Notes: generated by a model not told the origin, from the sequence alone. A stretch of DNA of 64,000 nt from Photobacterium rosenbergii (GCF_003026455.1 NZ_PYMB01000018.1:35218-99217); one strand, 5' to 3'; counted from the stretch's first letter, positions 1-8,884 are shown. Translations and numbers: made by a program.

Positions 1-106
1 CTTGCAGTGGGGAGTTCGCAATCATCATGGCCAACGCCGCCGCGATGATCAGGATTATCCCACCAGCAGACTCTAGTTTTAAGAACTTACGAATAGCATC
101 GGTCAT
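1..106 (-). CDS. nhaA: Na+/H+ antiporter NhaA (N-terminal part only)
   Basis: The gene runs off the left edge; only about 35 N-terminal residues are present. They begin MTDAIRKFLKLESAGG and continue into a hydrophobic stretch ending IANSPLQ, which is the usual start of NhaA, the inner-membrane antiporter that expels Na+ in exchange for protons. The ATG at 106-104 follows an AAGGAG ribosome-binding site. It is divergent from nptA, another sodium-coupled carrier. Identification rests on the N-terminus alone. Confidence 0.85.
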   Translation of the reverse strand, partial: MTDAIRKFLKLESAGGIILIIAAALAMMIANSPLQ

Positions 107-587
107 CGACCGGAACTCCTTTTCGTGAAACAAATGTCACAATAAAAATGTAAATTTAGTTTAGACGTCACAGCACTAAACTGTTAAATCGTTTGTTCAG
201 AATATAAACATCGGTAAAACCGAATAATACACCCCCAATACAAGCAATAACCGTACTGTCCAAATTACGCTGTCATATTTGTCATTTTTAACTGTTCAAA
301 AAGCCATCGATAACTAATAAATTCTAAAAAAAACGCAATTACAAGAGAAAAAATTTTAACGACACCATCAATCTTTCAATATTAAAAATAGCCTTAATTT
401 TCAGAAATATAAAATCAAAGTAAATTTTTCATTACACCGACAATCACTGCTTGACCGCACAAAAAGAGCACAAACTTACTTTGTGACAGCAACTGTCATA
501 TTTCTGAAATATTCGATCTCTACCATCGCCCCCAGATTTCAAAAATATGAAACCAAAACGACATATTCCTGTCATGGAGAAATGATT
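107..587. other. AT-rich divergent intergenic region nhaA/nptA
   Basis: About 480 bases without a credible gene, strongly AT-rich, so it should hold both divergent promoters. I see CTGTCAT-like heptamers at 270-276 and 493-499 (see the separate Pho-box entry). A frame upstream of nptA stays open back to 483, but it has no ribosome-binding site and the family start lies further in. Confidence 0.6.
493..510 (+). promoter_or_regulatory. Possible Pho box upstream of nptA
   Basis: CTGTCAT, four A/T bases, then CTGAAAT: two heptamers 11 bp apart as in PhoB boxes, the second matching 5 of 7. A further CTGTCAT at 270-276 lies 22 bp from CTGTTCA at 292-298, again a multiple of 11. Control of a phosphate carrier by PhoB would make sense, but the match is imperfect and the link is inference. 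Confidence 0.3.
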
Positions 588-1733
588 ATGACTACCCAAG
601 CCTCTACTGCTGAACAGCCAATGAACAGCTCTATGCGCTGGGTCCGCTGGGCTAACCTAGCGTTCATGCTTTACGTTCTACTTGTTGCTGTATCGGTTGT
701 GAGCAGCGGCTTTAAACTGTCTGTTGGTGAACAAGCTAAAACGCTCTTTGAGTTTGCCTCGCATCCGATTGCTGGCCTGATGATCGGTCTGGTAGCGACA
801 TCGCTTATCCAGTCATCAAGCACAGTAACCTCTATCATTGTAGGTCTTGTTGCTGGCGGCCTGCCAGTCGAAACCGCGATCCCAATGGTTATGGGTGCTA
901 ACATGGGTACAACCCTAACCAATACCTTGGTTAGCCTTGGTCATGCTCGTTGTAACGAGGAATTCCGCCGTGCCTTTGCCAGTGCAACAATCCATGACTT
1001 CTTCAACCTGCTAGCTGTAGCTATCTTCCTACCATTGGAGATGATGTTCGGCCTGCTGGATAAGATTTCGACTTGGTTGGTATCACCAATGATGGGTACT
1101 GCCAACATGGATATGGGTGGTCTTAACTTCATGAAGGCCGTTACTGGCCCGGGTGTTAACCTAATTAAAGGCCCACTGTCTAGCTTCGGTACTATGGGTG
1201 GCCTGTTCATGATTGCCATCGGTATCGGCTTGATTTTCATCTCTATTACAGCGATGGGTAAACTGATGCGTAGCCTAATGGTTGGCCGTGCACGTGAAAT
1301 CCTGAAGAGCGCTATCGGCCGCGGTCCAGTACACGGCATCGCATCAGGTACAGTGGTAACGGTTCTGGTTCAGTCTTCTTCGACCACAACCAGCCTGATG
1401 GTTCCGCTAGTAGGTACTGGTGTATTGAAAGTACGCGATGTATACCCATTCACCCTTGGTGCTAACATCGGTACATGTATCACGGCTCTACTTGCAGCAA
1501 CAGCAGTATCAGGTGAGTTCGCTGTGTTCGCACTGCAGATTGCATTGGTTCACTTGGCATTCAACCTAATGGCAACAGTACTTATCTACGGTGTACCGTT
1601 CCTACGTGAACTACCGCTGAAAGGTGCCTTCTACCTAGGTGAAATCGGTACCAAGAGCAAAGCAGCAGTAGCTGGCTACATCGGTCTAGTATTCGTTGTT
1701 ATCCCTGGTGCTATCCTAGCTCTGACAGCGTAA
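588..1733 (+). CDS. nptA: Na+/phosphate cotransporter NptA
   Basis: A 381-residue inner-membrane carrier of the Na/Pi cotransporter family (PF02690 type), importing inorganic phosphate with sodium. It has the two inverted Na/Pi repeats, each with the QSSST signature (about residues 75-79 and 262-266), within eight or so hydrophobic segments. Length and N-terminus (MTTQASTAEQP) fit the Vibrio NptA protein as I remember it. The start at 588 was chosen because GGAGA at 576-580 sits about 8 bases upstream; ATG 582 is too close. It is monocistronic and followed by a strong terminator. Codon use looks like highly expressed neighbours. Confidence 0.93.
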   Translation: MTTQASTAEQPMNSSMRWVRWANLAFMLYVLLVAVSVVSSGFKLSVGEQAKTLFEFASHPIAGLMIGLVATSLIQSSSTVTSIIVGLVAGGLPVETAIPMVMGANMGTTLTNTLVSLGHARCNEEFRRAFASATIHDFFNLLAVAIFLPLEMMFGLLDKISTWLVSPMMGTANMDMGGLNFMKAVTGPGVNLIKGPLSSFGTMGGLFMIAIGIGLIFISITAMGKLMRSLMVGRAREILKSAIGRGPVHGIASGTVVTVLVQSSSTTTSLMVPLVGTGVLKVRDVYPFTLGANIGTCITALLAATAVSGEFAVFALQIALVHLAFNLMATVLIYGVPFLRELPLKGAFYLGEIGTKSKAAVAGYIGLVFVVIPGAILALTA

Positions 1734-1757
1734 TCGCTCACAAAGAATCACTAAACA

Positions 1758-1782
1758 AACCCCGCTTCGGCGGGGTTTTTTG
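1758..1782 (+). terminator. Intrinsic terminator after nptA
   Basis: Stem CCCCGC-TTCG-GCGGGG followed by six T residues, 25 bases after the nptA stop. Confidence 0.92.
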
Positions 1783-1797
1783 TTATGCGGAAAACGA

Positions 1798-1900
1798 TGC
1801 TGTGGTGCTGTGGTGCTGTGGTGCTGTGGTGCTGTGGTGCTGTGGTGCTGTGGTGCTGTGGTGCTGTGGTGCTGTGGTGCTGTGGTGCTGTGGTGCTGTG
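1798..1900. repeat. 8-bp tandem repeat (TGTGGTGC), about 12.5 copies
   Basis: Twelve perfect consecutive copies of TGTGGTGC (1801-1896), with a partial copy at each end. It lies between the nptA and thyA terminators and outside any credible gene. The unit is not a multiple of three, so it would shift frame if it were coding. The perfect array suggests a slippage-prone variable-number repeat. Confidence 0.97.
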
Positions 1901-2043
1901 CAAGTCTGCTTAGAAGGCTATTTTAGTCAAGCTATCTCGCTTCATTTTTTCTCATCATACTCCCTCCCAATTAGAATACTTTCGGCGTAATTCCATAGGA
2001 CCACAGAACCATAGGGCCGCTGCTCTATACCGCTTTTCACCCA

Positions 2044-2070
2044 CAAAAAAGCCCCAAAAAGGGGCTTTTT
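2044..2070 (-). terminator. Terminator after thyA
   Basis: Stem AAAAAGCCCC-AAAAA-GGGGCTTTTT with a T-run on the minus strand, 50 bases beyond the thyA stop. The symmetric A/T flanks may let it work in both directions. Confidence 0.88.
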
Positions 2071-2121
2071 GGGACTCAAAAGTGTTTCAGTAGCAATATT
2101 TTGTTACCCGCAGCAAGGTTT

Positions 2122-2973
2122 CTATACAGAAAAAGGGTACCTGATCGGGTCGTGATGCTGGTAGCCAACTACCTCGAAGTCATCCATAGTGACCCAAGTT
2201 TCCAAATCTTCCAGCGATTTGATGTCAGGGTTGATCTTCAGCTGTGGTGACGGGAACGGCTCACGCTTGAGCTGGACATCACGCATCAGCTCTAGCTGAT
2301 CTTCGTAGATGTGGGCATTGACGATCTTGTGGTATGCCTGTCCTGGTTTGTGGCCGGTGATCTGGGCCACCAGTGCCAACAGGGCAAAAACCTGGATTTG
2401 GTTGAAATTCAGCCCCAGAGGAACATCACAAGAGCGCTGGTAGCTGGTCAGGTGAAGGGTGTCACCAACCAAAGAGAAAGTGTGGGTGTGCATACACGGG
2501 CGCAAGCAGCCCATATCAAACTCACCTGGGTTGTAAAACGTCAGGATCTCACCACGGTCATCAATGCCTTTGCTCAGGTTATCGATGATTTTACGCAGTT
2601 GGTCGATTGTGCTGCCATCTGGCTTTTGCCAGCTACGGCCCTGTACGCCATAGACTCGGCCCATATCATCCTCACCCTTACGGTGCGGGTTTGCCAGCCA
2701 AGCCGCATTATCGTTGGCATTCATATCCCAGGTCTTGGTACCCAGAGCACGGAAATCTGAAGCATTGTCGTAGCCGCGGATATAACCCAGCATCTCTGCA
2801 ATCGCCGCTTTCCAGAAACTCTTGCGGGTGGTGATCAGCGGAAACTGGTTGTTGGCAACATCATAGTTCAAGTCGGCGTTGATCACCGTCAGGCATCGCT
2901 TGCCTGTACGCTCGTTCTCAACCCATACTCCTTCGTCCACAATGCGCTGGCAAAGCGCGAGATACTGTTTCAT
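2122..2973 (-). CDS. thyA: Thymidylate synthase
   Basis: A 283-residue ThyA that methylates dUMP to dTMP using methylenetetrahydrofolate. The catalytic cysteine is in CLRPCMHTHTF (Cys160). The dUMP phosphate and base-binding QRSCDVPLGLNFNQ motif is at about 179-192, and the conserved HxY region (NAHIYEDQ) follows. It is about 20 residues longer than the E. coli enzyme, like several Vibrio homologues. The ATG at 2973 has only a weak upstream purine run. It follows lgt, as in enteric bacteria, but a hairpin terminator separates the two, so thyA may be transcribed by read-through or from its own promoter at about 3000-3060. Confidence 0.97.
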   Translation of the reverse strand: MKQYLALCQRIVDEGVWVENERTGKRCLTVINADLNYDVANNQFPLITTRKSFWKAAIAEMLGYIRGYDNASDFRALGTKTWDMNANDNAAWLANPHRKGEDDMGRVYGVQGRSWQKPDGSTIDQLRKIIDNLSKGIDDRGEILTFYNPGEFDMGCLRPCMHTHTFSLVGDTLHLTSYQRSCDVPLGLNFNQIQVFALLALVAQITGHKPGQAYHKIVNAHIYEDQLELMRDVQLKREPFPSPQLKINPDIKSLEDLETWVTMDDFEVVGYQHHDPIRYPFSV

Positions 2974-3061
2974 GGTTCCGCTGGCCCTAATTCAAAATTT
3001 CAAGTGCGGCTAATTCTACACGAAACCACAAATTATTCAGGGAGAGATTATCTCTGGACAC

Positions 3062-3087
3062 AAAAAAGGCAGCCCTCGGGCTGCCTT
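3062..3087 (-). terminator. Terminator between lgt and thyA
   Basis: Stem AAGGCAGCC-CTCG-GGCTGCCTT with a six-T run on the minus strand, 19 bases after the lgt stop. Confidence 0.9.
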
Positions 3088-3105
3088 GTTATCATTTGTT
3101 TGGAA

Positions 3106-3912
3106 TTAGGCTGTCTTGCCCTTTGGCTGGCACTTGTAGGCCCACAGCATCATCAGGGCGCCACCAATGACCATTGGCAGTGACAGGATCTGTCCCATGC
3201 TGATCCAGCCGCCGAACAAGCCAAGGTGTGCATCCGGTTCGCGGAAGTACTCGACGATAAAGCGGAAGCTGCCATAACCGAATAGGAACAAGCCTGAGGC
3301 CGCACCGGCTGGGCGAGGCTTACGGATGAACACATTGAGGATGATCATCAGCACCAGGCCTTCAAGGAAGAACTCGTACAACTGAGAGGGATGGCGTGGC
3401 AACGGGCCTCCCGTCGGAAAGACCATTCCCCATGGCGAGTCAGTTACCCTTCCCCATAGCTCACCATTGATGAAGTTGCCCAACCGGCCAACCCCCAACC
3501 CGAATGGCACCAACGGCGCAATAAAGTCGGCAACATTAAAGAAGGTGCGGTTGTTCTTGTAGGCATACCAGAACATTGCTGCAATCACACCGAGCAAGCC
3601 GCCATGGAACGACATACCGCCGGTCCATACCTTGAACAAGTACAGCGGATTATCCAAAAACAGTGGGAAGTTGTAGAACAGCACGTAACCTATACGGCCA
3701 CCCAGCACGACGCCGAGGAAGCCAGCAAACAACAAGTCACTGACCTGCTCGCGGGTCCAGCCACTACCTGGCTTATCAGCCCGGCGATTAGCCAGCCACA
3801 TGGCAAATACAAACCCCAATAAATACATCATGCCATACCAGCGGATGGCTAACGGCCCGATTTCAATCAACACCGGATCAATATTCGGAAACGTTAAATA
3901 ACCTTGGCTCAT
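3106..3912 (-). CDS. lgt: Prolipoprotein diacylglyceryl transferase
   Basis: A 268-residue polytopic inner-membrane enzyme that transfers diacylglycerol from phosphatidylglycerol to the lipobox cysteine, the first step of lipoprotein maturation. Key residues fall at E. coli positions: His103 in SFHGG and Arg143 in the Lgt signature GVGRLGNFING. The ATG at 3912 (MSQGYLTFPNIDP) is preferred to the TTG one codon upstream; AGAG lies about 9 bases before it. The last gene of the rppH-ptsP-permease-lgt series. Confidence 0.97.
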   Translation of the reverse strand: MSQGYLTFPNIDPVLIEIGPLAIRWYGMMYLLGFVFAMWLANRRADKPGSGWTREQVSDLLFAGFLGVVLGGRIGYVLFYNFPLFLDNPLYLFKVWTGGMSFHGGLLGVIAAMFWYAYKNNRTFFNVADFIAPLVPFGLGVGRLGNFINGELWGRVTDSPWGMVFPTGGPLPRHPSQLYEFFLEGLVLMIILNVFIRKPRPAGAASGLFLFGYGSFRFIVEYFREPDAHLGLFGGWISMGQILSLPMVIGGALMMLWAYKCQPKGKTA

Positions 3913-3954
3913 CAATTTTATCTCTATACTTCACAGGCAATATGCCTATGATGA

Positions 3955-4785
3955 CTACCCCATAAACATTTTGATACTGACAAACAGTAAAAAAATCGCA
4001 AATATTTTCTTAAGTACTGGCGTTGGTAAATGGCTCACCCAAGCTGCACCAAACCGGGTGGTCTGCATCGAGACCAGCACAATCCCGAGCAATGCAGGTA
4101 AATAGACATAGCCCAAGCTCATCGGTGGTAAAGCCTGCTCCCCTACTCCAGCCAGGACAAATCCGGTCATCCCCGCAATAGCAATCAGTGCGCCGGAAAA
4201 CGAAGCACAACCGATAGCCCGTCGCATTTCAACCCCATGCCAATTGAGGTATGGCACAGTCAAAGAGCCACCACCAATACCGGCTAAACTGGACACTACA
4301 CCAATCACACCGCCTGAGCAGAATGTTCCCAGACCACCAGGTAAATCATGCTTACCGCTAAACCGCATCGACAACAGCATTTGCGTGGCCAGCAATAAAA
4401 CAATAATGGCAAAGATTTTCGGCAGCATCGAGGAAGGCACCAACTCAGCAACAAAACTGCCACCCAACCCACCAATGACAACACCTGGCGCCAAGCTGCG
4501 CACAATGGTCAAATCTACATTGCCGAGCCGAAAGTGATTTCGGGCCGAAGAACCTGATGTCAGCACTATGCTGGCAAGGGACGTCCCCAGCGCAATATGC
4601 ATCACCAAACCCGCTTCGATACCGGCTTTCGGCAGCAACCAGACCAGTGCAGGTACAACCAGCAAACCACCGCCGATACCCAGCAAACCTGCTAAAATAC
4701 CGACCACCGCGCCAAGCACCAGGCAATAGCCGAACACCCACAGTTCACTGCCATACATAGACAAAATGTCGGCCATACTACTCAC
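3955..4785 (-). CDS. TSUP family (TauE/SafE) membrane permease
   Basis: A 276-residue hydrophobic protein of the sulfite exporter TauE/SafE family (DUF81, PF01925). It has about eight membrane segments and two related glycine-rich halves (LLGIGGGLLVVPALVWLLP and SLAGIGGGSLTVPYLNW). Family members move sulfite, sulfonates or other sulfur or organic anions; the substrate here cannot be read from sequence. It lies between ptsP and lgt, 21 bases after ptsP, so it is probably cotranscribed. The start is GTG at 4785 or ATG at 4776; neither has a convincing ribosome-binding site. Confidence 0.85.
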   Translation of the reverse strand: MSSMADILSMYGSELWVFGYCLVLGAVVGILAGLLGIGGGLLVVPALVWLLPKAGIEAGLVMHIALGTSLASIVLTSGSSARNHFRLGNVDLTIVRSLAPGVVIGGLGGSFVAELVPSSMLPKIFAIIVLLLATQMLLSMRFSGKHDLPGGLGTFCSGGVIGVVSSLAGIGGGSLTVPYLNWHGVEMRRAIGCASFSGALIAIAGMTGFVLAGVGEQALPPMSLGYVYLPALLGIVLVSMQTTRFGAAWVSHLPTPVLKKIFAIFLLFVSIKMFMG

Positions 4786-4806
4786 ACCAATGACAACACA
4801 ACAAGG

Positions 4807-7062
4807 CTACTTACCAGCACGGATAAAACCGCCCAAACCATGGCCATCAACAAACTCAATCGTATTGCGCCGCACTTCATCGGCATAGGTTGCCGACAGG
4901 GCGAAATCCGCCAACTGCTGCATATCACTCACCGATACATGGCGCAGCATATATTTTATCTTGGCTACATTACGGGTATTCATACTCAGTGAACGGTAAC
5001 CCATCCCCACCAGTAACAAGGCACCAATAGGATCACCGGCTAACTCACCGCAGACACTGACTGGCAATTGCAACTGCTGGCTCACGTCAATAATATGCTT
5101 GAGCGCATGGATCACTGACGGATGCAGTGCATCATAGACACCGGCAACCCGCGAATTGTTCCGGTCAACAGCCAACAAATATTGGGTTAAGTCATTGCTA
5201 CCAACAGAAATGTAGTCCACCCGCCCTTTCAAGACCGGTAACTGGTAGAGGATGGAAGGGACTTCAATCATGATCCCGATACGCGGCCTACGCAGTGTAT
5301 AACCCTGCTCGGCAGCTGTTTTCGCCACCTCGGTATAGGCCCGCTCAATCAGGGTCAGTGACTCGTCCAACTCAGCAATACCGGAAATCATCGGCAGCAG
5401 GATATCCATGTTGTCATGGCCAATACTCGCCTTGAGCATCGCCCGAACTTGGATCAAAAAGATTTCTGGATGATCGAGGGTAAAGCGGATCCCGCGCCAG
5501 CCAAGGAACGGGTTGTCCTCTTCAATCGCCAGGTATGGCAAGGGTTTATCCCCACCAATATCCAAGGTTCGCATCACCACCGGTTTACCGCAGTAGGTTT
5601 CGAGGATCGACTGGTATTGCTGGGTTTGCTCTTCCTCAGAAGGGAAACTACGCTGCAGCAAGAAAGGCACCTCTGTACGGTACAAACCCACGCCATCAAC
5701 ACCTCGGTTAACTGCGATACTGGTATCGGCACTGAGACCGGCATTGAGGAAAATATTGATCCGCTCGTTATCCAGCGTCGCCGCCGGTTTATCCAGTCCG
5801 GTCTCAACCACAGCGGCTAGTTCTTGCTCTTCCTTCTGTAGGCGGAGGTATTCAGCCAGCACATGGCGGTTTGGGTTGACCAGAAGATCGCCCCGGTAGC
5901 CATCAACAATAACCTGACTGTTATGAATTTTCTCCGGTACAAAATCAACGCCCATGACCGCAGGGATCCCAAGCGCCCTTGAGAGTATCGCAGCATGGGA
6001 GTTAGCCGCCCCTTCTTGAGAAACGACGGCAGCCAATTTATCGCGTGGCACACTGGCTAGCATGGCCGCAGTCAACTCGCGGGTCAGCAACACCACCGGT
6101 TCATCCCAAGCATGCTCGGTAACTTCTTCATTAGCCAAAAAGAACAGCAGGCGCTGGCCGAGCTCACGGATATCTTGTGCCCGTTCTTTGAGATAGGCAT
6201 CTTCCATATTGGCAAAACGGGCAGAATAGGTTTCGACCACTTGGCGAATCGCCCACTCTGCCAAGTCACCACCCGCGATTTTGTGGAACAGATCCTTGCG
6301 CAGCATAGGATCATTGAGCAGGTGACTAAACAAGTCGAAAATTGCCAGCGTTTCCTTGTGCAACTCACTATCGAAGCGCTTGCGCAGGCGACGGAATTCA
6401 GCACTCGCCAGTTCGATGGCAATACTCAGCCGTTCTTGCTCTTCCTCCCGATCCAAACAGGAGGCAGGGGAGACCAACTCTAACCGAGGTTGATTATCAT
6501 CCCACCAAGCACGGGCAACCGCGACACCGGTCGATGCCGCCGAACCGACCAAATGCAAGCCGTTATGTTGATCCGGCCACATCCCCTGCGCTTTGGCATG
6601 GGCCAGCAACACTGCCAACTGCGCCGCCAGGGTAACCATAAACGACTCTTCGCTTTCATCGAACTCGCGCTGCTCACGCTGCTGGATAACCAAAACACCC
6701 AAGACCTGGCGCTGGTGAATAATAGGGGTACCAAAAAAGGAACTGAAAGATTCTTCCCCGATCCCGGGAAGATGTTTGAAATGGGGGTGATGCCGCGCGT
6801 CGGCGACATTGATTGGTTCGGCCCTATCGGCAACCAACCCCACAAGGCCCTGCCCAAAAGGCAGGCCGACATGACGGTGGGGCTTTCTTAGCCCCTTGGT
6901 TGCCATCAAGGTAAAACGCTGTCGCTGCTGATCAGCAATGTACACCGAACAACACTCGGTTTTCATTGCCTTGCAGGTGCTGATCACCAGTTGTTCCAGG
7001 GCATCAAGCAGACTCGGGGCAGTCGCCACCTTTTCAACAATTTCTCTTAGTTGCGTCAGCAT
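4807..7062 (-). CDS. ptsP: PEP-protein phosphotransferase PtsP (EI-Ntr)
   Basis: A 751-residue enzyme I of the nitrogen phosphotransferase system. It takes phosphate from phosphoenolpyruvate and passes it to NPr and EIIA-Ntr, a regulatory cascade sensitive to nitrogen and potassium. An N-terminal GAF domain (about 1-160) is followed by the PEP-utilising N-domain, the swivelling domain with active His356 (GAANSHAAILSRALGIP), and the PEP-binding TIM barrel with GSNDLTQY and the catalytic cysteine motif CGELAGDP. Length and His position match E. coli PtsP. It lies 27 bases after rppH, the same pair as in E. coli. Confidence 0.97.
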   Translation of the reverse strand: MLTQLREIVEKVATAPSLLDALEQLVISTCKAMKTECCSVYIADQQRQRFTLMATKGLRKPHRHVGLPFGQGLVGLVADRAEPINVADARHHPHFKHLPGIGEESFSSFFGTPIIHQRQVLGVLVIQQREQREFDESEESFMVTLAAQLAVLLAHAKAQGMWPDQHNGLHLVGSAASTGVAVARAWWDDNQPRLELVSPASCLDREEEQERLSIAIELASAEFRRLRKRFDSELHKETLAIFDLFSHLLNDPMLRKDLFHKIAGGDLAEWAIRQVVETYSARFANMEDAYLKERAQDIRELGQRLLFFLANEEVTEHAWDEPVVLLTRELTAAMLASVPRDKLAAVVSQEGAANSHAAILSRALGIPAVMGVDFVPEKIHNSQVIVDGYRGDLLVNPNRHVLAEYLRLQKEEQELAAVVETGLDKPAATLDNERINIFLNAGLSADTSIAVNRGVDGVGLYRTEVPFLLQRSFPSEEEQTQQYQSILETYCGKPVVMRTLDIGGDKPLPYLAIEEDNPFLGWRGIRFTLDHPEIFLIQVRAMLKASIGHDNMDILLPMISGIAELDESLTLIERAYTEVAKTAAEQGYTLRRPRIGIMIEVPSILYQLPVLKGRVDYISVGSNDLTQYLLAVDRNNSRVAGVYDALHPSVIHALKHIIDVSQQLQLPVSVCGELAGDPIGALLLVGMGYRSLSMNTRNVAKIKYMLRHVSVSDMQQLADFALSATYADEVRRNTIEFVDGHGLGGFIRAGK

Positions 7063-7089
7063 AATCCGCCCCGCTCCCTACCAACTGGC

Positions 7090-7608
7090 CTAGCCGCGTT
7101 TGCCCCGGCGCTTTTTTCGTTCTTTGCGCTCTTTAAAAGGCATGGCTATGGCAGCAAATTCTTTTAATGCTCTGCGATAAACATCTCGCTTGAAGGACAC
7201 AACCTGACGCACCGGATACCAATAGCTGACCCAACGCCAACCATCGAATTCAGGTGTGCTGCCACGCTGCATGTTCACCTTTGACTCATCGCACTCTAGA
7301 CTGAGCAGAAACCATTTCTGCTTTTGCCCGATACAAACTGGCTTAGAATCCCAGCGCACCAGTCGCTTGGGTAACTTGTAGCGAAGCCAATGGCGGCTTG
7401 ACGCCACAATACGTACATCCTTCTTGGTTAGCCCTACTTCCTCGTAGAGTTCCCGGTACATAGCTTGTTCAGGCGTCTCACCCTCGTCTATACCACCTTG
7501 CGGAAACTGCCAGGAATGTTGTCCATATCGTCGAGCCCAGAATACTTGGCCATGGCTATTACAGATCACAATACCCACATTTGGGCGGTACCCATCGCCA
7601 TCAATCAC
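7090..7608 (-). CDS. rppH: RNA pyrophosphohydrolase RppH
   Basis: A 172-residue Nudix hydrolase that removes pyrophosphate from 5'-triphosphate RNA ends and so triggers RNase E decay of mRNA. The Nudix box, GX5EX7REUXEEXGU, spans residues 38-60 (GGIDEGETPEQAMYRELYEE). The C-terminus is strongly basic (KERKERKKRRGKRG). The start is GTG at 7608, giving IDGDGYRPNVGIVICN as in the E. coli protein, with GAGG seven bases upstream. First gene of the minus-strand series to lgt. It diverges from mutH across the DnaA-box region. Confidence 0.97.
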   Translation of the reverse strand: MIDGDGYRPNVGIVICNSHGQVFWARRYGQHSWQFPQGGIDEGETPEQAMYRELYEEVGLTKKDVRIVASSRHWLRYKLPKRLVRWDSKPVCIGQKQKWFLLSLECDESKVNMQRGSTPEFDGWRWVSYWYPVRQVVSFKRDVYRRALKEFAAIAMPFKERKERKKRRGKRG

Positions 7609-8189
7609 TGGACGACCTCAATTAAATCTCTATTAATAGTGATTTTTTCACAGACAACCCAATGGGTAAACAAACATTGTTATTTATCCTTCTATTTTCC
7701 TAGCCAAGCCTCATAATCTGGATAACTTTTGACTTCTGGCTACTTTATAAACACCACAATGAGACCCAGCCCACATTTATACACGATTTCTGTGGATAGA
7801 ATTGTGAAGAAGCCGTCAATCCAGCGGGTTACTGTTCCATACTTGATAGTAGGCATGTCATAAAAAACCACCTCAACCCAATAAAAAAACCTTTATAAAC
7901 ATAGCTTAATTACAATTTAATTAATGTTCACACTCAATTGTGACAAGATCATTTCTGCCACAACTTTAGATCGGTCAAAGATCAACCAGCCATCATTTTA
8001 TCCACATCAAAAAGCAGCAACCACTCAAAAAACCATCACACAACTGGTCAAATTAGCAACCAACCCCTGTATAAAAACACATATTCAACCAAATAAAGTT
8101 TTTTCGCCCATTTAGCTGTGGATAACTAGATAATAGGATCCTCGGATGCAGCTATGGTAGGATCGCCTGCCATTAACAAGGTAGACACC
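7609..8189. promoter_or_regulatory. DnaA-box cluster next to mutH (DARS2-like region)
   Basis: A 580-base AT-rich gap between divergent rppH and mutH. DnaA-box-like 9-mers (TTWTNCACA): 7644-7652 plus strand, consensus match; 7717-7725 minus, one mismatch; 7777-7785 plus, TTATACACG, one mismatch; 7791-7799 minus, CTATCCACA, one mismatch; 7803-7811 minus, TTCTTCACA, one mismatch; 7998-8006 plus, perfect TTATCCACA; 8117-8125 minus, perfect. Three lie within 35 bp at 7777-7811. In E. coli the DnaA-reactivating sequence DARS2 lies in the gap beside mutH, so conserved position plus box density suggests an equivalent site. I did not find a convincing IHF site by eye. Confidence 0.55.
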
Positions 8190-8858
8190 ATGCAACCGAC
8201 GCCGAAGACAGAACAGGAACTATTGACGCGAGCCAATGCACTGGCCGGGATGACCCTCGGTGAGCTGGCGCACATGGCAAATATCACCGTTCCCGCCGAT
8301 CTTCGACGTGATAAAGGCTGGGTGGGGCAACTGCTTGAATGGCACCTTGGCGCCACAGCCGGCAGCAAGCCGGTACCCGACTTTGCCGAACTTGGCATTG
8401 AGCTCAAGACAATTCCGGTGGGGTATCATGGCAAGCCGTTAGAAACGACTTTTGTCTGTGTTGCCCCTCTGATTGGGTTACACGGCTTACGCTGGGAAAA
8501 CAGCCATATCCGCCACAAACTTGCCCGTGTACTGTGGATCCCGGTTGAAGGTGAACGGGATATTCCTTTAGCTGATCGCCATGTCGGCTCGCCACTGTTA
8601 TGGAGCCCATCGCCAGAGGAAGAACAGCAACTCCGGCAAGATTGGGAAGAATTGATGGATATGATAGTGCTAGGCCAGGTTGAACAAATCACAGCGCGTC
8701 ACGGCGAAGTGCTACAGTTACGCCCGAAAGCGGCCAACAGCAAAGCGCTGACAGAAGCCTATGGTGCCAATGGCCAGCCGATCAAAACCCTGCCGCGAGG
8801 CTTCTACCTCAAGACCCAGTTTACGGCAGGCCTGCTGGAAAAGTATTTTATCCTTTAG
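8190..8858 (+). CDS. mutH: DNA mismatch repair endonuclease MutH
   Basis: A 222-residue methyl-directed endonuclease that nicks the unmethylated strand at hemimethylated GATC sites when activated by MutS-MutL. The catalytic D...ExK triad is visible as Asp64 (PVPDFAELG), Glu71 and Lys73 (IELKT), offset by six from E. coli D70/E77/K79. The C-terminal FYLKTQFT region is present. The start is ATG 8190, with AAGGT at about 8178; the in-frame GTG at 8154 would add 12 non-homologous residues. Its presence implies Dam methylation and fits a gammaproteobacterium. Confidence 0.97.
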   Translation: MQPTPKTEQELLTRANALAGMTLGELAHMANITVPADLRRDKGWVGQLLEWHLGATAGSKPVPDFAELGIELKTIPVGYHGKPLETTFVCVAPLIGLHGLRWENSHIRHKLARVLWIPVEGERDIPLADRHVGSPLLWSPSPEEEQQLRQDWEELMDMIVLGQVEQITARHGEVLQLRPKAANSKALTEAYGANGQPIKTLPRGFYLKTQFTAGLLEKYFIL

Positions 8859-8884
8859 CCAACGGCTGATTCTTTAAATCTTCC

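Noticed and set aside
1802..1990. 62-codon frame reading through the 8-bp repeat
   Set aside because: Its protein is a low-complexity Val-Leu-Trp-Cys-Gly-Ala repeat created by the tandem repeat. No ribosome-binding site or homology.
7928..7943. TCACA-N6-TGTGA inverted repeat resembling a CRP site
   Set aside because: The half-sites are in the opposite order to the CRP consensus (TGTGA-N6-TCACA), so CRP binding is not expected.
7924..8115. 63-codon plus-strand frame in the rppH-mutH gap
   Set aside because: Composition follows the AT-rich background, there is no ribosome-binding site, and it covers one of the DnaA boxes.
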